Positions 10,986 through 19,432 of a DNA stretch of 64,000 nt are shown one piece after another. Position 1 is the stretch's first letter; the number at the start of each line of letters is the position of its first letter. Source of the stretch: Candidatus Geothrix odensensis. Its GTDB lineage: Bacteria > Acidobacteriota > Holophagae > Holophagales > Holophagaceae. The stretch is taken from the NCBI GenBank assembly GCA_016714685.1, contig JADKCH010000035.1, forward strand, positions 1 to 64,000, read 5' to 3'. The notes under the pieces are model-generated. The model made no database searches and had not been told where the DNA came from. It was given only the letters and a program-made list of their open reading frames with translations. The position numbers and the translations under genes are program-made.

Positions 10986-12575
10986 GTGGGTGGGACTACA
11001 TCATCATCGGGTCGGGGTCGGTGGAGCGTCAGCGCCCCTGCGGCTGGTGGGAGAAGGGCTACAGGTGCTGGGTGCAGGAGAAGGGTCCGCTTGCAGGCCG
11101 GTGACTTCCCCGAAAACGAACTGGAACCTGAAGCGCTTCTTCTGGCTGCCCGCAGGTGGGTTTCGGGGCCTCTTCAAGATGACCTTCCTGGGCCAGTGAC
11201 GGCCCTATCGGGGGGGTGGGCGTGGGGCGGTTTCCTGGTGTACGCCAACACGCTGCCGGTGCCCAAGGATCCTTCTTCGAGGCTCCCTCCCTGGGCGCAC
11301 CTGGCGAGTTGGAAGGCTGAACTGGCGGCCCCCTACCAGCAGGTGCTGCGCATGCTTGGGCCACCCGGATCCCGCCCTGACCCACCCAGACGAAATGCTG
11401 AAGGCCGTAGGCCAGAGATCGGCCGCGGGTCCACCTTCGAGCACACGAACGTCGCAGTCTATTTCGGCAAGTCCGGCGAGACGGTGCGGATCCCTTCTTC
11501 AACGGCTCGGTCCGAACGCACGGGCTGCACCCTCTGCGGGGGCTGCATGCTGGGCTGCAACCACGGCGCCAAGAACACCCTGGACCGCAACACTCTACCT
11601 GGCCGGAAAAGCTCGGACTGAAAATCGAGGCCGACACCGAGGTCACCTGGGGGAAGCCGCTGGAGGGCGGCTACGAGGTGGAGGCCCGCCAGGGCACCTG
11701 GGCGCTCGACCGTCCCTGAACGGGAAACAGACCTATCGGGCCCGTAACGTGATTTTCGCGGGCGGCGTGCTGGGCAGTGCCCCTGCTCCTGAAGCTGAAG
11801 GAGGGCCTGCGGGCCCGCCCAACCTATCCCAACCGGATCGGCGACTTCGTGCGCACCAACTCGAGGTGCTCATCGCATCGTCACCCAGCGGCGTGACGAG
11901 GACCTGTCGGCGGGCAACGCCATCGGCTCGATCCTGCACACGGATGAGCACTCCCACCTAGAACCCGTGCGCTATTCGGCAGGCGCGGGCTTCTTCCGCA
12001 CGCTGATGCTGCCCATGGCCCCCGGCGACACGCTCTTCCAGCGCTTCGCCAACGCCTTCGGCCTAGTGCTCCGCCAGCCGCTGCGGACCCTGCGCACCTA
12101 CTTCGTGTCCGACTGGGCGAAGGAAGTTCACCGCCCGATCCCTGCTCTACATGCGCACCGTGGACGGCCACATCAAGATGCGGCTGGGCCGGGGCTCCGC
12201 ACGGGCTTCTGCGCGGGGCCGTGACCGAACCCGGCGATGGGCCCCCGGCCAAGCCCGGGGCGCCGAGGGCTTGGACCTCTCCGAGCGCGTCGCCCGGCAC
12301 CTGGATGGCTACCCCACCGGCCTGCTCACGGAGACCCCTGGGCATCCCCACCACGGCCCCACATCCTGGGCGGGGCACCAATGGGTGACTCCCCGAGACC
12401 GGGGCCATCGACCACCGGCACCGCCTTGATGGCTACGAGGCCTCCTCGTCAACGACGGCGCCGCCAATCGCCAACCCTTCCGGGTGTGAACCCGTCCCTC
12501 ACCATCACCTGCCCTCGCGGAGCGGCCATACGACGTTCATTCCACCCAAAGCCCAAGTGGCACGCCTCGACGTGA
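10986..12575 (+). CDS. GMC-type FAD-dependent oxidoreductase, cholesterol-oxidase-like (frameshifted)
   Basis: The N-terminus DYIIIGSGS is the FAD Rossmann glycine motif. The following pieces read VYANTLPVPKD, SKGSTFEH-like and FGKSGETV, then RTGCTLCGGCMLGCNHGAKN, a Cys-rich segment of the bacterial cholesterol oxidase/GMC branch, then LGLKIEADTEVTW and ARNVIFAGGVLGSA (second nucleotide-binding region). The end at 12575 overlaps the GTG of the next gene (GTGA). About 530 aa. Substrate unknown; sterol oxidation should not be assumed. At least eight indels. Confidence 0.72.
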
Positions 12576-13052
12576 GCCAAGTCCTGACCCGTGTGACGCC
12601 CTGGGCCGCCTGCGGCTCTTTGACTGGACTCCGGAGGGCATCCGCATCCTGCGATTCGCGGATCGGATCGACTCAGGGAGTCCGCCAGCGCTCCCGCCAG
12701 GCTCAGGATGCGATGGGCCCGGCGCCTGGCCCACCTGGCGGGTCGGCCCCCAGGACCTGAGCCGCATCCCTCCGGACCTGTCCGGCCTGACCCCTTTTTT
12801 CAGCGCCGGGTCACCCGAAGTGCTGGAGGGCCACCAGGCCCGGCCAGACCCTCAGCTGGGGCGACGTCGCCCTGCTCCGCGGTCACCCCCGGCGCGGCCC
12901 GGGCCGTGGGCCAGGCCGTGAAGGCCAACCCCATCCTCATTCTCGTGCCTGCATCGCGTGGTGGCCGCCAAGGGCCCTGGCGGCTGGAGCGCCTTCGGCA
13001 CACCCGAGCGCAAGGCACGGCTGCTGGAGCTGGAGCGGCCCACGGGCGCTTG
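12572..13052 (+). CDS. Methylated-DNA-protein cysteine methyltransferase, Ogt/MGMT type (frameshifted)
   Basis: The C-terminus, in one frame to the stop at 13050-13052, reads HRVVAAKGPGGWSAFGTPER followed by KARLLELE, the core of O6-alkylguanine-DNA alkyltransferases. The active-site PCHRV lies at an indel: the bases read as valine-proline, then a damaged Cys-His codon pair. Upstream, ARAVGQAVKANPILILVP matches the helix before the active site, and the first part reads LGRLRLFDWTPEGIRILRFADRID. Such proteins move an alkyl group from DNA to their own Cys. The GTG start at 12572 overlaps the preceding stop. Confidence 0.72.
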
Positions 13053-13150
13053 ACTGCCCCTCGACCTGAGTCGGTCCTCGAATCCCCGTAGACGATTCGT
13101 TCCATTCCTTCATCATGGGGGCACTCCCGGGAGCCCTTTTGGAAATCCAT

Positions 13151-14953
13151 GTGAAGACCATCCTTCTCGCACTCATCGTCGTCGTCCCATCCACTCTTCA
13201 AGCGGACTCCCCCAAGAACGACTTCAAGCCCGTGCACGTGATCTGGGACCAGAAAGTCCCCATGCGGGATGGCGAGACGCTCAGCGCCACCATCTACCGC
13301 GATCCCAAGCAGCTCAAGCCCCTGCCGGTAATCCTCACCATGACGCCCTACATCGCCGAGCATGCGGCGAAGCAGGGAACCTACTTCGCGCAGAACGGCT
13401 ACGTCTTTGTCGCCATGGACCTGCGGGGCCGGGGAAACTCGGCGGGCGCGTTCATTCCCGGCCAAGTCGAAGCCAAGGATGGCTACGACGCCGTGGAATG
13501 GCTGGCGAAGCAGCCCTGGTGCGACGGGAAGGTCGCCACCTGGGGCGGGTCCTGGCTCGGCTTCAACCAATGGAGCCTGGCGAAGGAGTTTCCGCCCCAT
13601 CTGAAGGCCCTGGCGCCCACGGCCGCGGTGCATCCGGGCGTCGACTATCCGCAACCCAACGGCATCCCGGTGTCCTACATGCTCCGGTGGTTGACCTTCG
13701 TGCATGGGAGGGCCCTGAACAGCGGGCTCTTCGGGGCGACCGCTTTCTGGAACAACGCTGAGTGGGAGCAGGTCTCCACCAGGCGACCCTTCAAGGATCT
13801 GGAAGCCATCACCGGCATCCAGGGCACTGTGTTCCAGACCTGGCTCCAGCACCCGCGGGAGGATGCGTTCTGGCAGGCCATGACGCCGCGCCCCGAGCAC
13901 TACGCTAAATTCCGCATCCCAATCCTGACCATCACCGGCCACTACGACGGCGACCAGACCGGCGCCCTCACCTACTACGAACGGCACATGGCTCACGGCC
14001 AGCCGGACGTCACCCAGCGCCACTGGCTGGTCATCGGCCCCTGGGATCACTCAGGCACACGGAGACCTAAGGCGGAGTTGGGCGGCGTGACCTTCGGCCC
14101 CGGTGCCGTGATGAGCATGGAAGACCTGCACAAGGCGTGGTACGACCATGTGCTCAAAGGCGGTCCGCGGCCGGAATTCCTGGAGAACCGGGTGGCCTGC
14201 TTCATCATGGGGCGCAACACCTGGATCCATGCCTCATCCCTCAGCCAGATCGAGGGGGCTCCCCTGAACCTGGAGCTGGATCTGGCGGGGGCCCAACCGG
14301 GAGACGTCACCCGTAGCGGAGCGCTGACGCCCCATCCGCCGTCAGGGGCAGGGAGCGTTGTCCTGGTGGCCGATCCCGGTTACCTGCCGCCCCGCGCGGA
14401 CCTCGACGAAGAGAATGCGCAGTATCTCAAAGACCAGAGAGACGCCTTCAAACCCAATCTCGGCCAAGTGGTCTGGCACAGTGAGCCCTTCAAAGAGGAA
14501 ACCATCATTGCGGGGCGTCCCAGGCTGGCGCTGCGCCTCGCCTGCGATCAGCCCGACGCTGACCTTCAGGCAACTCTTCAGGAGTTGCTTCCAGATGGCA
14601 GTGCCATCGCCCTTTCCGGCGGCTCGCTCCGCCTACGCTACCGCCGGGGAGGGATCGAGCCGATCCTGATGACCCCGGGCCAGACCGAACGGGTGGACTT
14701 CCCCGCCCTGGATTTCTTTGCACGGGCACTGGCCAAGGGCAGCCGGCTCCGCCTCCTGGTGAGCGCCGCCCCGGTCTTCGGATACCAGCGCAACACCCAC
14801 ACCGGTGGGGACCTAGCCTCCGAGCCCCTGTCCGCGGCCAAGGTGGCGCACATTACCCTCCTGACCGGGCCCGGAAGCGGCAGCCTGCTGCAGCTGCCCC
14901 GGCCGGAGGCCGCACTCCTCAAAGCCAAAGAGGCCTCGGCCAAGTCACACTAG
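13151..14953 (+). CDS. CocE/NonD family hydrolase (X-Pro dipeptidyl-peptidase-like)
   Basis: This is the first fully intact gene in the window. A GTG at 13151 gives a clean signal peptide (VKTILLALIVVVPSTLQA), so the product is probably exported; an ATG at 13115 in frame is the alternative. The alpha/beta-hydrolase core carries VPMRDGETLSATIYRD, the nucleophile elbow GGSWLGF (Ser), the acid in TGHYDGDQTG and the His in GPWDHSG. The C-terminal jelly-roll domain (from about residue 330) is typical of CocE/PepX proteins (GRPRLALRLACDQPDADLQA). About 600 aa is usual. Likely hydrolyses esters or acylated peptides; substrate unknown. murB follows after 4 nt. Confidence 0.88.
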   Translation: MKTILLALIVVVPSTLQADSPKNDFKPVHVIWDQKVPMRDGETLSATIYRDPKQLKPLPVILTMTPYIAEHAAKQGTYFAQNGYVFVAMDLRGRGNSAGAFIPGQVEAKDGYDAVEWLAKQPWCDGKVATWGGSWLGFNQWSLAKEFPPHLKALAPTAAVHPGVDYPQPNGIPVSYMLRWLTFVHGRALNSGLFGATAFWNNAEWEQVSTRRPFKDLEAITGIQGTVFQTWLQHPREDAFWQAMTPRPEHYAKFRIPILTITGHYDGDQTGALTYYERHMAHGQPDVTQRHWLVIGPWDHSGTRRPKAELGGVTFGPGAVMSMEDLHKAWYDHVLKGGPRPEFLENRVACFIMGRNTWIHASSLSQIEGAPLNLELDLAGAQPGDVTRSGALTPHPPSGAGSVVLVADPGYLPPRADLDEENAQYLKDQRDAFKPNLGQVVWHSEPFKEETIIAGRPRLALRLACDQPDADLQATLQELLPDGSAIALSGGSLRLRYRRGGIEPILMTPGQTERVDFPALDFFARALAKGSRLRLLVSAAPVFGYQRNTHTGGDLASEPLSAAKVAHITLLTGPGSGSLLQLPRPEAALLKAKEASAKSH

Positions 14954-14957
14954 ACCC

Positions 14958-15834
14958 GTGACGCACCCCCTGCCCGATGACCTGCTGCAGGTCCCGCACC
15001 GCCGGGATGTGCCCTTCTCGAAGCTCACCACGCTGGGCGTCGGAGGTCTGTGCCGCTGGCTCTTCGAGCCGACCACCGAACTCGAAGCGCAGGCCTTCGT
15101 CCGCGCCTGCGCCCGGGAGGGCCTGCCCTGGCGGGTGCTGGGGGGCGGCTCGAACCTGGTGGTGCTGGGCGACGTGTCCACGCCGGTCCTGCGCCTGGCC
15201 CTGCCGAAGGACGTCCAGCGCCAGGCGACCGCCTCCACGGCTCCGCCAGTCACGGCCACATCGCCCTGGCCGAGGCCGCCGCCGCCGCCGGCCTCTCGGG
15301 CCTGGAGTTCGCCAGCGGCATTCCCGGTTCCCTGGGTGGCGCCATCCGCATGAACGCCGGAGCCTATGGCCGCGAATGGGTCGACGTGCTCACCCGCTAT
15401 CGCTTCCTCACCCCCGAGGGCGACCTGGTGGAGAAGGCCCCGGAGCCGGGCGAGTTCCGCTACCGCTGGAGTTTCCTGACGGGCGGCCATGTGGTGCTGT
15501 CGGCCACGGCGAACCTGGTGGAGGGGATCCCGCCCGCATCCGCGCCCCAGGTGGCCGAATATGCGCGAAGCGCGGCACCAGCCAGCCCTGTCGAAGCGCA
15601 ACGCCGGCTGCATCTTCAAGAACCCCACAGGGCTGAGCGCTGGGCGGCTCATCGACCAGGCCCACCTCAAGGGCCTGCGCATCGGCGACGCCGAGGTGAG
15701 CCCGGAGCATGGCAATTTCCTCGTGAACCACGGTCACGCCACCGCCGCCGAGTTCGCCGAGCTGATGGAGACCGGCCGGGAAGTGCTCGAGGTCGTGGCG
15801 CTCGGAAGCCGAGGTGGAGGTCTGGCGGGAATAA
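14958..15834 (+). CDS. murB: UDP-N-acetylenolpyruvoylglucosamine reductase MurB (frameshifted)
   Basis: MurB makes UDP-MurNAc by NADPH-dependent reduction using FAD. Starting from GTG at 14958, the FAD domain shows SKLTTLGVGG and WRVLGGGSNLVV. After an indel near 15240 it continues SGLEFASGIPGSLGGAIRMN and AGAYGREW (FAD/UDP contact region). After a second indel near 15570 it reads RNAGCIFKNPTGLSAGRLID, with the active-site Cys/Ser region, and HGNFLVNHGHATAAEF. A third indel near 15800 leads to EAEVEVWRE and TAA at 15832-15834. All family blocks are present, so I read the indels as errors. First gene of the dcw-type cluster here. Confidence 0.93.
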
Positions 15835-15838
15835 TCCG

Positions 15839-15859
15839 GAGACTGGAGTCTGGAGTCCG
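15839..15859 (+). repeat. Heptamer tandem repeat array, three units
   Basis: Three consecutive 7-bp units, GAGACTG, GAGTCTG and GAGTCCG, start five bases after the murB stop. The same heptamer family recurs inverted at 15962-15996 and direct at 46105-46139. Non-coding. Confidence 0.85.
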
Positions 15860-15928
15860 GAGGTACTTATGCGACCCGGCCATTTGGTCGGCCGCTCAAA
15901 TCCTAAGGGCCCAAGGGCAAATGCTGGC

Positions 15929-15943
15929 GCGGCCAAAGGCCGC
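15929..15943 (+). other. Perfect hairpin between the inverted heptamer arrays
   Basis: GCGGCC, loop AAA, GGCCGC. It sits midway between the two opposed heptamer arrays, downstream of murB and upstream of ftsQ. No T run follows, so a Rho-independent terminator is not supported; it may be part of a larger repeat element. Confidence 0.5.
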
Positions 15944-15961
15944 CACAGGGAGCATTTCCTC

Positions 15962-15996
15962 CAGACTCCGGACTCCGGACTGCAGACTCCAGTCTC
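15962..15996 (-). repeat. Heptamer tandem repeat array, five units, inverted
   Basis: Five exact 7-bp units on the plus strand: CAGACTC, CGGACTC, CGGACTG, CAGACTC, CAGTCTC. These are the reverse complement of the GAGTCTG family seen at 15839-15859 and 46105-46139. The array ends 26 bases before the ftsQ start. Confidence 0.85.
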
Positions 15997-16022
15997 CCAC
16001 CCGCAGGCTGTAGACTGACGAC

Positions 16023-16878
16023 GTGTCCATGCTCCCCCGCACCCGCCCCAAGCGTCCCTGGCTGCCCTGGGCGCGGGCTGGAATCTCCGTGGCGGTCATC
16101 GCGCTGGCGGGCTGGGGCCTCATGGAGCTGGGAACCCGCTACCTGGGCCTGCAGAAGCTCGTCATCGAGCAGGTGAATGTCAGCGGCTGTCGGGGCGAGC
16201 GCCAGGCGGAAGTTCAGAAGCTGGCCGAGCAGCTGGTGCTGGGCAAGCCCCTGTTCTGGGTGGATGCCGAGGACCTGCGGGCGCGCATCGAGGCCAAGCG
16301 CTGGGTGCAGGCCTGCAGATCCGCAGGACCCACCGGACCGCCTCAGCCCTAGCCATCGAGGAGCGGCGCCCCGTCCTTTGGTTGGTCCGCGCCAACGGCG
16401 TGTTTCTGGTCTCGGATGACGGCGTCCTGCTGGATCGGGTCAATCAGGCCAACCTAAATCCCATTCCAGTGGTCGTGGACCCCACCAGTCAGACAGATCA
16501 AGGACTGGCCCGCCTCGTGAGTGCTGCTCGAACACTCCGGGAAAAACAGCAGGGTTTTATGAGCGGATCACGGAGCTTCGGGACAGTCCGAAGGGGCCTG
16601 TGGCCTACATCGAGGGATTGCCGGCTCCAATCTACCTTTCCCGCAAGGATGTCACGAAAAACGTTCCCAATTTCCAAGGTCTCTTCGTGGACCGCCTCTC
16701 GCAGCGGCCGGATCTCGCCCAGCTGAGGTACATCGACCTGCGCTGGGACGATGAGGTCGCCGTGGGCGAACCCGAAGTCGAACCGGCCCCGGCAAAAGCC
16801 GCGGCGCTGAACACCGTCAGGAGTATTCCGAGTTTTTCCCGCCATGAATCCTCGATTTCGCGGGCGGAACTGGTATAA
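16023..16878 (+). CDS. ftsQ: Cell division protein FtsQ (two frameshifts)
   Basis: FtsQ is a single-span protein that bridges the FtsZ ring to the periplasmic division machinery. The product has a basic cytoplasmic tail (RTRPKRPWLPW), one transmembrane helix (ISVAVIALAGWGLMEL) and a POTRA-like region (LVIEQVNVSGC, QKLAEQLVLGKPLFWVDAED). After indels near 16315 and 16560 it continues with VFLVSDDGVLLDRV and YIDLRWDDEVAV, the usual FtsQ tail. About 285 aa. Start is GTG at 16023 or ATG at 16029. Its position between murB and ftsA agrees with the classical dcw order. Confidence 0.87.
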
Positions 16879-16903
16879 ACCTAGAGCAAGGAAAAGGATC
16901 TTC

Positions 16904-18117
16904 ATGCAGCAGCGCGCCGTACTCCTCGGACTCGACCTGGGTGCAAGCAAAGTGGTGGCGGTGGTCGCCGTCCAGGAGGAAAACGGCACCCTCAACGTGA
17001 CCGGGACGGGCCAGGCCTCGCCCCAGGGCGGCATGACCCAGGGCCAGATCACGGACATGGAGCTCAGCACCCGCGCCATCGTGCGGGCCGTCGAGGAGGC
17101 CATGAACACGGCGGGTCAGACCCGGGTGGACGGCATCCGCGTGGCCGTGGACGGCATCCAGTTCAAGGGCGAGAACCTCCGGGATTCCATCACCATCTCC
17201 AGCGGCGACAAGATCATCACCGCCGGCGACCGGGACCGCGTGCTGGAACAGGCCACCAACAGCTGCAAGCTGGCCAGGAGGAACTGGTCCTCCACCGCAT
17301 CCCGCAGATCTTTCACATCAAGGGCCAGCGGGACATCCGCAATCCCGTCGGCATGTTCGGCGAGACCCTGGAAGCCGAAGTCCGCATCGTCGTGGCGCCC
17401 AGCCCCGTGATCATGAACATCCAGCTGGCCCTGAAGAATGCCGGGCTGCATGGCTCGGAGCTGATGTATTCGCCCCTGGCCAGCGCCGAGGCCGTGCTGA
17501 GCCGTGAGGACCGGGAGAACGGCGCCGTGGTCGTGGACATCGGCGAGCAGCTCACCCACCTGGGCATCTTCCTCCACGGCACGCTGTTCCACTCTGCCGT
17601 GATCCCCATCGGCGGGGCCCACTTCACCCGCGACCTGGAGATCACCAAGCACCTGGGCGGCATCGCCGCCTCGGAGCGCGTCAAGATGCGGTTCGGCACC
17701 GTGCTGCCCAGCCATGTCCCGGCAGAGGAATCCGTCGAGCTCGAGGAGGAGGGCCGCCTCGTCTCCCGCCGCGAGATCGCCGAGGTGCTGCAGGCCCGCG
17801 CCGCGGAACTGCTGAACCATGTGCTGGCCGAGATGGGCCGCACGGGCCTCATGCACGAGATCCACGGCGGCGTGCACCTGGTGGGCGGCGGGGCCCTGCT
17901 CACCCACCTGCCCATCCTCGCCCAGACTCTGTTGGGCCGGCCCCGCGTGGTGCTGGGCCGCATCCAGGGTGTGGCCGGCCTGCCCCAGGCCACGGGCAAC
18001 CCCTTCTTCGTCAACGCGCTCGGCGCCGTGAAGGCCCTGTCGCGCGACATGAGTGAAGTGCGCGGCAAGACCGACCGGGGTGATGGTTTCCTCGGCCGCT
18101 TCAAGAAGCTGTTCTAG
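16904..18117 (+). CDS. ftsA: Cell division protein FtsA (one frameshift)
   Basis: FtsA is the actin-like ATPase that tethers FtsZ to the membrane. ATG at 16904 follows a strong AAGGAAAAGG. The N-terminus VLLGLDLGASKVVAVVAV holds the phosphate-1 loop; the 1C domain follows. After an indel near 17272 it continues EELVLHRIPQIFHIKGQRDI, then ENGAVVVDIGEQLTHLGIF (phosphate 2) and HGGVHLVGGGALLTHLP (adenosine motif). The C-terminus DGFLGRFKKLF is the amphipathic membrane-targeting helix. About 404 aa, normal. The stop overlaps a GTG that could be an alternative ftsZ start. Confidence 0.95.
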
Positions 18118-18140
18118 TGACGACCCCTCCGGGAGCCCCG

Positions 18141-19397
18141 ATGTCTGAGACCCCCTTTCTCCCCTGCCCCCACACCCTTCCAGGCGCCAACATCAAGGTG
18201 CTGGGCGTGGGTGGCGCGGGCTGCAACGCCATCAACCGCATGATCGACAGCGGCGTCACGGGCGTGCAGTTCATCGCCATGAACACCGACCAGCAGAGCC
18301 TCGCCCAGAGCAAGGCCCACCTGAAGCTGCCCCTGGGGCCCCAGAGCAGCCGCGGCCTGGGTGCGGGGGGCAATGCCGAGCGGGGCGCCACGGCCGCCGA
18401 AGAGAGCCGTGAAGAGGTGCTCGCCGCCCTGCAGGGGGCCGACATGATCTTCATCACCGCGGGCATGGGCGGCGGCACTGGCACCGGCGCGGCGCCGGTG
18501 CTGGCCAACTATGGCCGGGAACTGGGCGCCCTCACGGTGGCTGTCGTCATCACGCCCTTCGCCTATGAAGGCCGCAAGAAGGGGGACCTGGCCCTCGCTG
18601 GCCTCGCCAACCTGCGCGACACGGCCGACACCGTCATCGTGGTCAGCAACGAGCGATTGAAGAATGTCTGTGATGCCCGCGTCACCATGAAGGAGGCCTT
18701 CCGCGTGGCGGACGGCGTGCTCATCCAGGGCGTTCGGGGCATCGCGGATCTCATCCTCAAGCCCGGCATCATCAACGGTGATTTCGCCGATGTGGAAGCC
18801 GTCCTCCGCAACGGTGGCGAAGCCCTCATCGGGACCGGCACGGGCCGCGGCGAGGAGGCCGTCATGGACGCCGTGAAGAAGGCCCTGGCCTGTCCCCTGC
18901 TGGAGCGCGCCCAGAGCGGCGCCGCCGCCAACGTCATGGTGTCCATCTCCGCCGACTGGGAGATCATGGAGGCCTCGGCCATCGAAACGGCCATCAACTA
19001 CCTTCAGGATCACTACAAGGGCCGGCCCGACATCAAGGTCTGCATGGTGGAAGGAGAAGGCATGGAGGACCGCGTGGTGGTCACCATCCTGGCCAGCGGC
19101 TTCGACCAGGAGGACCGTCTCGAGGAGGAGCGCCGCATCAGCCTGCACCTGGGTGCCGCCCCGGACAGCGGGTCCATGGTCTACGCGTCAGCCCAGGTCG
19201 CCCAGTCCCAGCCCCTACCTCCCAACGTGGTGAGTGGCCGTGTCTACGGGGAAGTGCCCGCCGGCGAACTGCAGGGCCCCACGCCCACCCGCCTGCTGCC
19301 CCAGGCCCCCACTCCCAGCGGCGAAGTGCCGGGCGCTGATGACCTCCACATCCCCGCCATCATGCGCATGCGGCAGGGCCAGCTGCTCGGCGACTGA
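18141..19397 (+). CDS. ftsZ: Cell division protein FtsZ
   Basis: FtsZ is the tubulin-like GTPase that forms the division ring. Intact, about 418 aa. Early motif IKVLGVGGAGCNAINRM, the tubulin signature FITAGMGGGTGTGAAPV, and the T7 loop region with DFADVEAVL are present. A variable linker of about 70 residues precedes the C-terminal peptide DDLHIPAIMRMRQ, the FtsA-binding tail. ATG at 18141 follows a GGGAGCC; the GTG at 18117, overlapping the ftsA stop, is an alternative start giving eight more residues. Confidence 0.97.
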   Translation: MSETPFLPCPHTLPGANIKVLGVGGAGCNAINRMIDSGVTGVQFIAMNTDQQSLAQSKAHLKLPLGPQSSRGLGAGGNAERGATAAEESREEVLAALQGADMIFITAGMGGGTGTGAAPVLANYGRELGALTVAVVITPFAYEGRKKGDLALAGLANLRDTADTVIVVSNERLKNVCDARVTMKEAFRVADGVLIQGVRGIADLILKPGIINGDFADVEAVLRNGGEALIGTGTGRGEEAVMDAVKKALACPLLERAQSGAAANVMVSISADWEIMEASAIETAINYLQDHYKGRPDIKVCMVEGEGMEDRVVVTILASGFDQEDRLEEERRISLHLGAAPDSGSMVYASAQVAQSQPLPPNVVSGRVYGEVPAGELQGPTPTRLLPQAPTPSGEVPGADDLHIPAIMRMRQGQLLGD

Positions 19398-19432
19398 GCC
19401 CCCCGCTCCGCGTGCCCGGTGGCTGGAGCCCC

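Noticed and set aside
9846..11621. 591-aa plus-strand frame
   Set aside because: It is a chance fusion of a disrupted secreted gene, the antisense of ruvX and the start of the oxidoreductase, with no consistent family signal.
14958..17420. Pseudogenisation of murB, ftsQ and ftsA
   Set aside because: All family motifs persist in alternate frames and the genes should be essential, so sequence error is more likely.
18114..19148. Long minus-strand frame opposite ftsZ
   Set aside because: ftsZ is unmistakable on the plus strand; the antisense product is low-complexity Gly/His/Asp-rich.
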